Source: Halichoerus grypus
Lineage: Eukaryota > Chordata > Mammalia > Carnivora > Phocidae
DNA length: 64,000 nt
Assembly: GCF_964656455.1 (NCBI RefSeq)
Contig: NC_135716.1
Span: forward strand, 110,888,389-110,952,388
Direction of reading: 5' to 3'
Below, in pieces: positions 35,222-45,975 of the stretch. Made by a program: the position numbers and the translations under genes. Positions within the stretch are counted from its first letter, which is position 1; the number at the start of each line of letters is the position of its first letter. The notes beneath the pieces were generated by a model. It was not told the DNA's origin. It was given only the letters and a program-made list of their open reading frames with translations, and searched no databases.

Positions 35222-35280
35222 CTAGTAAAGAGTTTACAAACCTGCCTGGCACAGAGTAAGCGTTATGTAAAGGTTAGTTA
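35222..35280 (+). mobile_element. MIR element, 3' part
   Basis: 'CCTGCCTGGCACAGAGTAAGCG' is a MIR 3' segment in the same orientation as 34580-34745. Confidence 0.75.
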
Positions 35281-36187
35281 TTTGTTTTTAAAAGGAGAAT
35301 CAGGAAAGACTAGCAGTGTTCTAGAGTCAAATCAAGAGATAACAAAGGAGAGCTGGTAAACAATGTCAAATGCTACTAAAAACTCAAAGAATGAAAATAG
35401 GACACTGGGGGTGGCAACAGAGTGGTAGAAGTCAGATTGTATTAGGTTAAGGATTGGGTTGGAAGTAGAGTAAAACGGAATATAGAATGGTTTTTCTAAG
35501 AAATTTGGTGGCAAAAAAAAAAAAGACAAAGTACAAAGGTTAGTGCTTTTTTGCTTGCAAGTGACAGAAATCCAATTTGAAGGAGCTTTATAAAAGGGCT
35601 TACTATAAGAATATTGTGATGTCTCAGAAGGCAAGGTCGGTAATGTGGCTGAGTCTCAAAAGCATGTGGAACCAGGATCTTCAGGTATTCTTCTTCTTGT
35701 TCTTCTCTGTAGGTTTGTTTCATTTTCTCTCCTCCTTTCTCCAGACTAGTTGCATTGCTGCTTTGGCCAACATGGCAGGAAAGACAGCTATCAAGAGCTC
35801 TGGCGTCCTGCATTTTACAGTCCAAGCATGCAAAAAGATAGTGGAGTTTGTTTGCAGTTTGAGTTTCAAAATTCCTAAGAAAAGACTCTGGCCCTTAAAC
35901 TAAGTGTCTAACCCTGGATGAATCAGCAGTAGCCAGGGATGATAGAGGTGAATGGATTGGAGCATAACATGACTATTCCTATTGCAAATATATATGAAAT
36001 GCAATACAATGTGGAAGAAGTTCAAACAAAGTAAGTGTGCACTATAAGGATACACAGAGTATTTTCTTGAGGAGTAGGTATTATAAAGATGGGGTTTTAG
36101 TTTTTGTTGTTTAGGCTAGGGAAGGGATTTGAACATATTTTTATGAATGGGAGAAATCAAAGGGATGGGATTAAAGATAAAGGACAT
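35281..36187. other. Intergenic; old repeat-like, no gene
   Basis: The part at 35290-35480 ('GTCAAATGCTACTAAAAACTC') and 35550-35850 resemble ancient interspersed repeats that I cannot name. The frames 35577-35903 (+) and 35332-35825 (-) have no domain and are not supported by splice signals. Confidence 0.35.
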
Positions 36188-36650
36188 GAGGAATTTTTAA
36201 TCTCAGGAAACAAACTGAGGGTTGCTGGAGTGGGGGGTGGGGTGGGAGGGATGGGGTGGCTGGGTGATAGACACTGGGGAGGGTATGTGCTATGGTGAGC
36301 GCTGTGAATTGTACAAGACTGTTGAATCACAGACCTGTACCTCTGAAACAAATAATGCAATATATGTTAAGAAAAAAAAAAGAAGATAGCAGAAGGGGAA
36401 GAATGAAGGGGGGGAAATCGGAGGGGGAGATGAACTGTGAGAGACTATGGACTCTGAAAAACAAACTGAGGGTTCTAGAGGGGAGGGGGGTAGGAGGATG
36501 GGTTAGCCCGGTGATGGGTATTAAAGAGGGCACGTACTGCATGGAGCACTGGATGTTATGCACAAACAATGAATCATGGAACACTACATCAAAAACTAAT
36601 GATGTAATGTATGGTGATTAACATAACAATAAAAAATTTTTTAAAAAGGG
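36188..36650 (+). mobile_element. Two consecutive LINE-1 3' ends, sense
   Basis: 36188-36383 ('AAACAAACTGAGGGTTGCTGG', G-rich run, 'TGGTGAGCGCTGTGAATTG', A-tail) is followed directly by a second, different 3' end at 36384-36650 ('AAACAAACTGAGGGTTCTAG', 'CACTGGATGTTATGCACAAAC', 'TAACATAACAATAAAAAA'). Confidence 0.88.
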
Positions 36651-37420
36651 AAAGAATGGAATTTAGTGCACAAGTACAAACACTGGCCTTTTAGAGAAAC
36701 AGGACTTTCTAAGGTAGGAAGAAAATATGAATGCATGCTGGCATAGGCAGGTCTAGAAAGATGAAGGAAATTGGGGGAGATTGGACCTGAAGATCTATGA
36801 AGTATGTGGATAAGTTATCTCTTGAAAGTATGGGAGATGCAGTAAAGGGGGTAGTTGAAAAGAATAACAAATATTAACATTCCTGTCAAGAGGAAGAGGT
36901 TAAAGTTTGTCAAAATTAAGAGTCCAGCTCAGACTGGAAACTAAATTAATGAAGGTGTCAGACGTACAATGTGACTAAGTAATGTTCACTAGTCCGTGAA
37001 CAAGAGCTCATAAGGCAGATGGTAGAAAGTCAGGAGAAAGGGAAAAAAGGGTGCTGGCCAAGAAGACTGAATCAGTAATTCAACTCTTAGACTCAAGTCA
37101 CTAGTGAGTAGCAGTAAAAAAGATAAACTTTATTCCACTCCTGATAAGTAATTACACATTCTGAATTAGTGTTATTGAAATGGTACTGTCAACATTAATG
37201 GCTTTACTGTTTACATATTAGAAAAAATTAACTCCTAAGGACACATTTATATACACTTTAAATATTTGGTCTAAAGAAACAAATTGAATTCTTGAGAGAT
37301 TTTTAAATTTGAAGGTTTAAATATGTCACCTTAATTTTGCTGCATTATTTTTATTCTACCATAAAGTTAGCCATGTATAAATGGGGCCACTAGCCTAAAG
37401 TCCATCTCCTGATACTTAGA
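36651..37420. other. No gene seen
   Basis: AT-rich intergenic sequence without open frames or repeat signature that I can name. Confidence 0.4.
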
Positions 37421-37800
37421 ACAAATCAGTTTCTTTGGAACACATACTTCTGTCATTATGTTAAATAATTCCACCTGTAAAACAGGAATAATAATAGTAT
37501 ATACCTCACAAAATAGATTATGTGAGGGGTGCCCGGGTGGCTTAGTCTGTTAAGCATCTGCCTTTGCTCAGGTCATGATCTCAGGTCCTGGGATTGAGTC
37601 CCACATCAGGCTCCCTGCTCAGCGGGGAGTCTGCCTCTCCCTTTCCCTCTGCCACTCCCATCTCGTGCTCTCTCTCTTTCCCCTCTCAAATAAAAAAAAA
37701 AAAAAAATAGGTTATGTGCATTTAGTGAGTTAATATAAAGGGCTTAGAATAGTGACTGATAAATGGTAAACGCTCAACAAAAGCCAGCCATTACTAGTAC
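37421..37800 (+). mobile_element. MIR split by a CanSINE
   Basis: 'CCACCTGTAAAACAGGAATAATAATAG' core is interrupted by the SINE at 37526-37707 and resumes with 'TTAGTGAGTTAATATAAAGGGC' and 'TAGTGACTGATAAATGG'. Confidence 0.8.
37526..37707 (+). mobile_element. CanSINE inside the MIR
   Basis: GGGGTGCCCGGGTGGCTTAG head. Duplication AATAGATTATGTG / AATAGGTTATGTG. Confidence 0.94.
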
Positions 37801-38611
37801 AATTGTGAACCTGTGGCAGAATGACTTCTAAATTCATATTACTCATTTTAAAAGTAAAGTATTACTAGAACAGTAAGCAAATAATGTTATTCTAATTGAA
37901 AATATACTCAACGTACTTATTATTCATTTTAACAGTGATTTTTATATAAAAAACAAAGACAAAGCAGCAAGTTTAAACCAAAAATGAGTAATGAATTAAC
38001 TTTCACAACTTTTTAAAAATATACTGAAATAAAAATTTATTCAAAAGCAATAAAACAACAGCTTCTATGAAGTATGAGCTACATGTAATAAACACTGTAC
38101 CAAAAATCTCATTTTTCATCATATCAACATCTTCATTTAATTACAAATTTTCTCCCTGGAATAATGCAAAAAAAAAAAAAAAAGATTAGCTTTTGAAATA
38201 TGCTTATATTAATTCAGCATTAATGTCCACTATAATAATGAGGAGCATAACTTAAAGCAAGAGTGGGAAATATTTACTCAATTAAATATGAATCAGAAAA
38301 AGTCAATAATGGACCACATGGAATAAAAAAAGCAAGTAATTCTGGTTGGGGACATTGGGAGGGAGTGCAAAGTTAAACTAAATTGATATAAAAAACAAAA
38401 ACAGAAGACATAAATATTTAGACACTGGTGTCACGCTATAGTTTGAGGGCACAGTTAAGGAAGACAGATGAAGGGCTACCTGAAAATAGTCAGTGAAAAA
38501 GAAGAGAAATAAGAACAGGAAAGGGAAATGACAAGAGAGAAATGTTTAAACAAAGAAACAGCACAACATAGAGAAGTAGAAAAATATATGAAAAAGGCCC
38601 AGGAGATTATT
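37801..38611. other. AT-rich intergenic sequence, no gene
   Basis: Stop codons are dense on all frames and no repeat was recognised. Confidence 0.4.
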
Positions 38612-38790
38612 TTTTTTAAGAGGGAGAAAAAGAGAGCAGGGGGAGAGGGAGGGAGAGAATGAGAATCTCAAGCAGGCTCCACGCCCAGCACAGAGCCTGA
38701 CATGGGGCCTGATCTCACAACCCTGAGATCATGACCCGAGCTAAAATCAAGAGTTGGACATTCAACTCACGGAGCCACCCAGGCGCCCCC
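38612..38790 (-). mobile_element. CanSINE
   Basis: It ends GAGCCACCCAGGCGCCCC. The perfect duplication GGCCCAGGAGATTAT flanks it. Confidence 0.96.
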
Positions 38791-39369
38791 GGCCCAGGAG
38801 ATTATAAAAATACAGGTCAAATACTCTTGTTATACCCTGGTCTTTACTTGCTAGGGATTTGAAAATGTTACCATGTCCTTAGGTATTACCTGTGGTCTTG
38901 CTTCACCTTGTTTCTTTCCATCTCTGTTTTCCCTATAGCCTACTTTCTCAATTCTTATTTTTCATCTTATTGCATGGCATATGGACCACATTTGTAAACT
39001 ATTTTTCCTTTTTGGAAATAAGATGGATATAAACAATACTTATAACTTCCTAATAAACCGTGAAATAGCTAATTAGTATTCGCGGCACAGTATTACATCG
39101 TTCAAATCTAAAACAGGAGTTTTTAACTTGCTGTCTCTGAACTCCTTTGATAATGTGTTCAAAATTTGTGCATGTGTAATTTTTTGTGACTTCTGAAGCT
39201 TTTGTCAGCGGCTTTATTGTGAATGGAACTGGCAACATAGTTAACTGTTAGGAAAATCATTATTTGGGCTACAACACAAGTAAAAGAGCTAACACTTATT
39301 AAGCACTTCTCACACAGTAATTTCTAGGTTTTCTTCTGCTGTATCTGTGGACTTTAAAACTGCACATTT
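38791..39369. other. Intergenic, with a short MIR-like scrap
   Basis: 39284-39330 ('GAGCTAACACTTATTAAGCAC') looks like a MIR fragment. Otherwise nothing was recognised. Confidence 0.4.
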
Positions 39370-39550
39370 TGGGGGCACCTGGATGGCTCAGTCAGTTAAG
39401 CATCTGCCTTCGGCTCAGGTCATGATCTCAGGGTCCTGGGATTAAGCCCAGCATCGGGCTCTCTTCTCAGCGGGGAGTCTGCTTCTCCCTCTGCCCCTCC
39501 CATTCTCTCTGTCTCCCAGATAAATAAAATCTTAAAAAAAAAACAAAAAA
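39370..39550 (+). mobile_element. CanSINE
   Basis: GGGGGCACCTGGATGGCTCAG head. Approximate duplication AAAACTGCACATTTT / AAAACTGCACACTCT. Confidence 0.94.
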
Positions 39551-39836
39551 AACTGCACACTCTGGAGCAGGGCTGGATTAAGGCCAACTAATGCCCTCCA
39601 CATAGCCCAACAATGATGCCCCATCACCCATCCATTGCTTAAAATAAAGAGCTTAAGGGTTCTTTGCACAAATCAGTGTATGACTTCAATGCCAGCTGGT
39701 TTTGCTCTCTACAGAAGTGAAACACACCATAAATCAGAAACAAATTTAGTATCTTGAGGACACTTTCAAATCAAACCTGAGTCATTCACAGATTACAATC
39801 TGTCACTGTACTAATCAAGTTTATCCTATATAAAGT

Positions 39837-40019
39837 TTTTTTTTTTTTTTAAGATTTTATTTATTTATTTGTCAGACAGAAAGAGAGCGAGGTGCAAGCA
39901 GAGGGAGAAGCAGGCTCCCGGCTGAGGAAGGAGCCCGATACGGAACGTGATCCCAGGACCTGCGGATCATGACCTGAGCCGAAGGCAGATGCTTAACTGA
40001 CTGAGCCACCCAGGCGTCC
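39837..40019 (-). mobile_element. CanSINE
   Basis: T-run AAGATTTTATTTATTTATTTGTCAG to GAGCCACCCAGGCGTCCC. Confidence 0.94.
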
Positions 40020-40559
40020 CAAAATGAGTTCTATTTACCAGAAATAGACTGTTACATATCTAGGACTCTAGGGCCATTGGAATAGAGCAGATGTTCTCAA
40101 AGAAAGCAGTACTCCCCTCCTGGGGATGATTCTGAAAATTGGTGATAGTTCTTTTTGGTTGTCACTATGATGGGGAGATCCTGTTGCTGGCATATAACAG
40201 AGGGACAAAAGATGCCAGATATATTTGCAGGGCCATTTCACCCAACAAAACTATCTGCCTGGCAATCCTACTACACTTCCCTGGTCCTTTTATATTTTCT
40301 CATTTTCCAAGATAACTATTTCATATACCTTTCCCGTTCTTAATCATCTAGCACCTTACCCTGCCATAGCTCATAACCTTACTAAGAAAACCTTCACTAA
40401 GAAAATAAAGGCAATCAATAAAGAAATTGCTCCCTTCTCACCAAATCTTGTACTCCATGTGTTTCTGTACCCATATGTTGTACTTTCTCTCTACAGTAGA
40501 TGAACTGTCTCTTTTATCCAAGGCCAATTCTACTTCTCTGCTGGATTCTATCTGTTTCA

Positions 40560-42075
40560 GCCTACCTTAGGAACTTTATTTCTTCTACTCTCTGTCTTGA
40601 ATTATCAGTTTCCCTGTCTACCACTAATCATATGCTGTTTTATCTCTTATTCTAAAAAACAAAACTCTCCCTTGACATTTCATCTCCCTCATTTCTTTAC
40701 ATCAAAAGAGTTGCCTGTTTTTGGTGTTTCCTTTTCTTCTCCTATTCTCTGCTGATCACACTCTAACCAGGCTTTATCCTATTACCCTGAAGCCATTCTC
40801 ATAAATGTCATCAATAGCTTGCATAATACCAAACACATCAATTATTAATCCTCACTTTATTTAGCAACATTTAATCTCTCTTTTCTGAAACATGTGATAT
40901 ATTACGTTTTCCTTATTTTTTCTATCTCACTGTTTAAATCTTACAGTTAGCTTTATTGGAGCCTCACTTCTTGCATGCTAAAAATAATTTAGCCTTACTA
41001 GTAAATTAGGCTTAATTTTGGGGCTGCTTTTTTCTACCTCCACTAATTCTCTGGACTTAATCCAGCATTATGGCTTTAGCAATGATCTATATGCTGATAC
41101 CTAAATTTATAACTTCAGCCTCATTAACCCAGTCATTCGTTTGTCATCCTCACTTGGACATCTAATAGAAATCTCAAATTTAATATATCTAAAGTCAATC
41201 TTTTGAACTCTCCATGCTTCCAAATCTGTTCATCTCCTAGTATTCCCCAACTGAGTAAAAGCCCAACTACTCTTGCCAAAATCTTTGTGGAGTCTTCCTT
41301 GACTACTTCACTCAAGACCTACATTAAATCCTGTTGGCTCTATCTTCAAAATATATCCAGAAATGGAACTATTCTCAACACTTCCACATCTATCCTCCTG
41401 CCTACCCCAAATCATCTCTTGCCTGGATTATTACAAGTAGCCTCCTGGATAGTCTCTGCTCTTATTCCTTTGTCATTCATTCTTCCTAAAACAGCCACAG
41501 TGATCCTTTAAAAACATAAATCAGATAAATGTCATTTCCCTAAGCAGAATCTTCCAATGCCTTCCCATCACACTTCAAAAAAAATCCAAAGTTCTTATAG
41601 GAGTTACAACACTGTTAGAGCACCCCCAGCCCCACCTTACAACCCAACACCTAGCATCATCTCTTATCTCCTACTCCTTTCCCTCTTGTTTATACCAAGC
41701 CATCAGTACCCCTCCTAGCTGTTTTTTGTACATACCAGGCAGGCTACCACCCCAGGACTTTAGTACCTGTTGTTCACTTTCCTCCAATGCTCTTCCTTTA
41801 GCTATTGGGATAGCTTGCTTCCTTACTTCCTACGAGACTCTGATCAAATGTGACCTTCTTGAGACACCTTCCCTGACCACCCTATCTAAAACAGCACCCC
41901 CATCACACTGCATGCTCTTACATATTTCCACCTAGCATTAGAGCATATGTCTATTATGGATGGTCTCCCAACTAAAATGTAACCTCTGTTCGGACAGGGT
42001 CTTAGTCATTTTTGTTTATTTCTATGATTCCAGTGCCTGGTGTATAGTAGATGCTCAATAAATAATGAAATGGCT
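40560..42075 (+). mobile_element. L2 LINE, sense, decayed
   Basis: The 3' end is diagnostic: 'TGTGACCTTCTTGAGACACC', 'TTCCCTGACCACC', 'CTCTGTTCGGACAGGGTCTTAG' and 'AGTAGATGCTCAATAAATAA' at 42047-42066. Upstream, 40740-41500 matches the L2 ORF2 tail in style ('CCTGAAGCCATTCTCATAAATG'). The 5' limit is uncertain. Confidence 0.75.
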
Positions 42076-42440
42076 GAAAATGATAAAAAATAAACACTGT
42101 AGTTTTAAAGGCTAGATGAAAACTAATTTTATCAGGCATTATATACAGTCTTATCAGGCATTATACACAATTGCCTAGTTTACTGTTCCATCTGACTTGC
42201 TATACTCTTGAAATTTCATTTGAAAATTTTATTTAACATAGTTTTTTGCTTATAAGTAGTAAATTAAGCTCTTTTCAATGTGGAGAAATGAAAAGGTCTA
42301 TCAGTCTTTGTCTTGGATCCAATCTAAAAATGCTTTTTAAATTTTTTAGGCCACCAATGTTATTTTGAAAATGAAACAAATGAACATTTGAAAAATGTTC
42401 TATATGCAAATTATAGATTAAATGCTTATAAAAAATGTTG

Positions 42441-42640
42441 AGGGGCACCTGGATGGCTCAGTTGGTTAAGTGTCTGCCTTTGGCTCAGGTCATGATCTCA
42501 GAGTCCTGGGATCAAGTTCCTCATCAGGCTCCCTGCTCATCAGGGAGTCTGCTTGTCCCTCTGCCTCTGCCCCTCCCCCCCCAGTTCCTGCACACAGGTT
42601 CTCTCTTTGTCTCTCTCTCTCTTCTCTCAAATAAAATCTT
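42441..42640 (+). mobile_element. CanSINE
   Basis: AGGGGCACCTGGATGGCTCAG head, AAATAAAATCTT tail. Duplication TAAAAAATGTTGAG / TAAAAAATGTTGAG. Confidence 0.95.
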
Positions 42641-42863
42641 TGTAAAAAATGTTGAGTGTCTGTAAGGTATGTGTAATAGGGACAGAACTGCCTATTCAGT
42701 ATGATATGCTCAAGGAATAATGGAAGTAGATAAATCATGTAAATGAGATACCCTGCACTGTGGAAGTCTACAAAACAAAGGTCATCTTAATTTTTTACTA
42801 GAATGGTTTCCAGGAAGTCTAGAAACACAACTGATTTTGGAGCTCCAAAAACGTTTTCCAATT

Positions 42864-45228
42864 AAGCTGACCCTTGAATAAATAACATGGGTTGACCTTT
42901 GAATAACACAGGTTTGAACTACACAGGTCTACTTATATGCTAATTTTTTTCAATAAATATATTGGAAATTTTTTTGGAGATTTGCAACAATTTGAAAAAA
43001 CTCACAGAAGGCCCTCACAGCCTAGAAATACTGAAAAATTAAGAAAAATGTATGTCATGTGCATAAAATATACACAAATCTATTATAAAAAGTTAAGATT
43101 CATCAAAATTTATACACAGACTATATATGGCACCATCTGCAGTCGAAATGTAAACAAATGTAAAGGCAGAGGATTAAATAACTGCATAAAATTAAATATA
43201 GTACTACTGTAATAATCTTGTAGCCACCACCTGTTGTTTTGGGGTGAGCTCAAGTATTGTATTGCTTAAAACACTGTGTGACATTAATCATCTCCACATG
43301 AGTAGTTCGTCTCTCCAGTAAATTATGTATTGCAATAAAAGAGTGACCTCTTGCAGTTCTCACATATTTTTCTGGTGTTTAGTGCAATACCATAAACTTT
43401 TGAAAAACATCAAGGGACCCATACAAAGTGCTGCTAGTAATGTTGGAAGTGCTCCCAAGAAGCAGAGTAATGACATTACAAGAAAAAACTGAATTGCTTG
43501 TTATGTACTGTAGATTGAGGTGTGCAGCTGTGGATGCCCACCATTTCAAGATAAGTGAATCCAGTGTAAGGGCCATTGTAAAAAAAGAAAAGGAAATTTG
43601 TGAAGCCATCACTGCAGTTAGGCTAGCAGGTATGAAAACCTTGAACTTTTTATCTTGTGTTGAAAATGCAACTTTTACGTGACTGTAAGAATGCTGTAAG
43701 AAAGGCATGCCTATAGACTCTAATACAATTCAAGAAAAAGCAAAATCATTGTATGACAATTTAGAACAAAGGAAAGGTAAAGGGTCCAAAGCTGGAGAAT
43801 TTAATGCCAACAAAGTATGGCTTGATAATTTTAGAAATAGGTTTATACTAAAAAATGTCAAGGTAACCAAGAAGCAGCAGACAGTTCAGGGATGCCATTA
43901 AGAAAATCACTAAGGAGAAAGGATTATCTGCCTGGACAGGTTTTTAATACAGACAAAAATGTCCTATTCTGGACAAAAATACCCCAAAGCACATTTATTT
44001 TTATGACATGGACCCTTCTATGATATGGGCACTGAACCTAAAGCAAATGGTGGAAGAAGGATTGGTACCGTATAAAAACATTTTTAAAGAAATGCAAAAG
44101 CAAAAAAAAAAAAAAAAATCAGAAATTGTGATGTATTTTCCTAAAATTATACCAAATGTACCTGCCTCTCCTGTCTCCCCTTCCACCTCCTCCAGCCTTT
44201 CTGCCTCTGCCACCCTTCAGACAGCAAGACCAACCCCTCCTCTTTCTCAGCCTACGCAGTGAGAAGACAAGGATGAAGACCTTTATGACAATCCACTTCC
44301 ACTTAACAAATAATCATGCCGTACAGTTAATAAACTTATCTTTTGAGTGTTTCCATGTGAAAATCTAGTAATGTATGACAAGAACTGGATGAGACATTTA
44401 CGTGTCACCATCATCACCTAAGTACCGATCATATAGAACATCATGTGCAAGATCTGTATGGAAGTGGACAGATTATCCTAACATGGGTGTAAGGTAATAT
44501 TTAATATAAACTTCATAATGTGTTAGTTTTCTTACTGTTTTATAACTTTGCTTTCAAAGAATAACATCACCATACAGTGTGCCCTTCTCTCTAGTAAATG
44601 AAGAAGGTGCACAGCAGCCCATCATCACAGGTAAGTGGTTTTTAAAAAAATATAACACTATTTCCAATACTGTATTATGAATATGTCTAGAATATTGTTT
44701 GCCATAAAAATTTTTATAATGATTCATTCATTAGCGTTTAGGCAAAGCTACCATAAAGCATTCATCTTGCTACTCCTTCCTTTTCAATGCATGAATTATT
44801 ATACCTGTAAATGAATAGGAATTTTTCGCATTATCTTTTCATTTTTGATATCTGGTGTTAGTTATGCATATAACATATACAGTATTTTGTGTAAGACATA
44901 TTGATGTAGGTACTGACAGATAATTCATCTTAGATGATATAGAACAGTATCAATAAAATCTAGTACTGTAAATGTATTTTCTCTTATGATTTTCTTAACA
45001 TTTTCTTTTCTCTAGTTTATTGTAAGAATACAGTATATAGTATATATAACATACAAAATATGTGTTAAGTTGACTGCTTAGCTTATCAGTAAGGCCTCCA
45101 GTCAACAGGCTATTACTAGTTAAGTTTTGGGAAAGTCAAAAGTTATATATGCATTTTTAGCTGCACTGGGGTGGGGGAGGGAGGCGGGGTCAGTGCCCCT
45201 AACCCCTGCATTATTCAAGGGTCAACTT
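42864..45228 (+). mobile_element. Tigger-type (pogo-like) DNA transposon, nearly complete
   Basis: The terminal inverted repeats are AGCTGACCCTTGAAT at the left and ATTCAAGGGTCAACT at the right, with TA beside the right end. At 2.36 kb it is close to the usual length of Tigger1. The body has transposase remains: 43428-43682 (helix-turn-helix part, 'EKTELLVMYCRL', 'HHFKISESSVRAIVKKEKEI'), 43707-43901 ('KAKSLYDNLEQRKG', 'GEFNANKVWLDNFRNRF'), and 44008-44262 near the C-terminus. Stops and frameshifts separate the pieces and a poly-A run lies at 44104-44118, so it is inactive. It lies about 230 bp downstream of a host exon. Confidence 0.92.
43428..44262 (+). pseudogene. Tigger transposase remnant
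   Basis: Three broken frames together cover N-terminal DNA-binding (HTH/CENP-B-like) and part of the DDE region of a pogo-family transposase. The middle piece holds 'KVWLDNFRNRF', the CENPB-type HTH end. The catalytic region after 43901 is truncated by stops and shifts. Confidence 0.85.
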
Positions 45229-45454
45229 TATTCTGGAGTTCAAACTACTTTCCTAATATGACGCAGACTTAGTTCTTTAATCAAATGTATAGGCTATTTT
45301 AATCAAAGTTAATTTTTAAAGCTAAATTCTCAACCCTACTTACAATGGATTTTTTTGAACTTTCAATATTTGCATATCACTTAACGGCATGCTTCATTTC
45401 AATATATGGATTTTCCTACAAATTATTATAACTTCAAGTGTATGACATACATAC
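45229..45454 (-). other. Intron start / downstream flank of the host exon
   Basis: Short AT-rich sequence between the Tigger end and the splice donor at 45454. No terminal exon or stop could be identified here. Confidence 0.4.
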
Positions 45455-45922
45455 CTGAGGTAAACCAGCACCTGTTTGCATAGAAGGCTTTTTTAACAGT
45501 CTCACTTCTTTGTTTATGTATCTTAGCATTCCACTGAGAGTACTGAAGTCATTACTCTCAGAACTATCATCTTCTGGGTCATACGTGAGAGGTTTAAATG
45601 AGTCTGACTGGGTGTAAGTCAGATCCTTCTGGCTTTCTTCTAATGTTGAAGGCTGTTCTAACTGCATTTTTTTTAAGTCCTGTAGTAATTCTTCAGAAAG
45701 ATCTTCATCACTACGTGTCTTGACACTAAGGTCACTGGCACTAATAGAGCGACGTAGCTTTCTATACTTGAAAAAGGCTGTGTGAGAATGTTTAGCAAAT
45801 TTTGGATCTTGAATGTCAGGCATAATTTCTGTTGCAGATGTAAGCAGGGCTGGTAGAAACTTGATGTCTTCTGTCCTTTCACGCCCAGAAATTTTGGCTT
45901 GTAATCTGGTTAATTCTGATTC
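45455..45922 (-). CDS. CCDC18: Host exon (468 nt, phase 0): near-C-terminal exon of a coiled-coil protein, probably CCDC18
   Basis: The acceptor is ...TATTTTTCTACAG|GAATC and the donor CCTCAG|GTATGT on the minus strand. The 156 codons are open in one frame, starting '[15 protein letters not shown]' and ending 'MQTGAGLPQ'. The upstream ATG at 45940 is intronic. The protein shifts from coiled coil to an acidic, Ser-rich region ('[19 protein letters not shown]', '[16 protein letters not shown]', '[19 protein letters not shown]') and then a basic helix ('[12 protein letters not shown]'). From memory this matches the extreme C-terminal region of CCDC18, a centrosome/pericentriolar coiled-coil protein; I could not align it. 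The protein should end a few residues further on, in an exon I could not locate. Alternative: another centrosomal coiled-coil protein. Confidence 0.75.
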
Positions 45923-45928
45923 CTGTAG
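45923..45928 (-). promoter_or_regulatory. Splice acceptor of the 468-nt exon
   Basis: The minus-strand tract CTATTTTTCTACAG precedes the exon. Directly beyond it (45938-45975) the plus strand reads 'CACATAGTAGGTGTTCAGTAC', an L2/MIR-type 3' tail, so a plausible branch point (TACTGAAC on minus) comes from that repeat. Confidence 0.7.
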
Positions 45929-45937
45929 AAAAATAGG

Positions 45938-45975
45938 CACATAGTAGGTGTTCAGTACATTTTTGTTAAATGAAT
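45938..45975 (+). repeat. L2/MIR-type 3' tail beside the splice acceptor
   Basis: 'GCACATAGTAGGTGTTCAGTA' followed by 'TTAAATGAATAAG' is the common end of ancient L2/MIR elements. Only the tail is recognisable. Confidence 0.65.

Noticed and set aside
35577..35903. 108-codon plus-strand frame
   Set aside because: No domain or splice support, and the region resembles an old interspersed repeat.
44999..45040. Possible terminal exon of the host gene at minus-strand CTAG|AGAAAAGAAAATG
   Set aside because: It lies inside the Tigger transposon, has a weak acceptor and no nearby stop in a fitting position.
45455..45922. Reading the 468-nt exon as part of SASS6, CEP63 or another known centriole protein
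   Set aside because: The sequence does not fit what I remember of those proteins. CCDC18 fits best, though unproven.
45924..45940. ATG at 45940 as start of a 168-codon gene
   Set aside because: The first codons are intronic and precede a clear splice acceptor at 45923. The reading frame is an internal exon.
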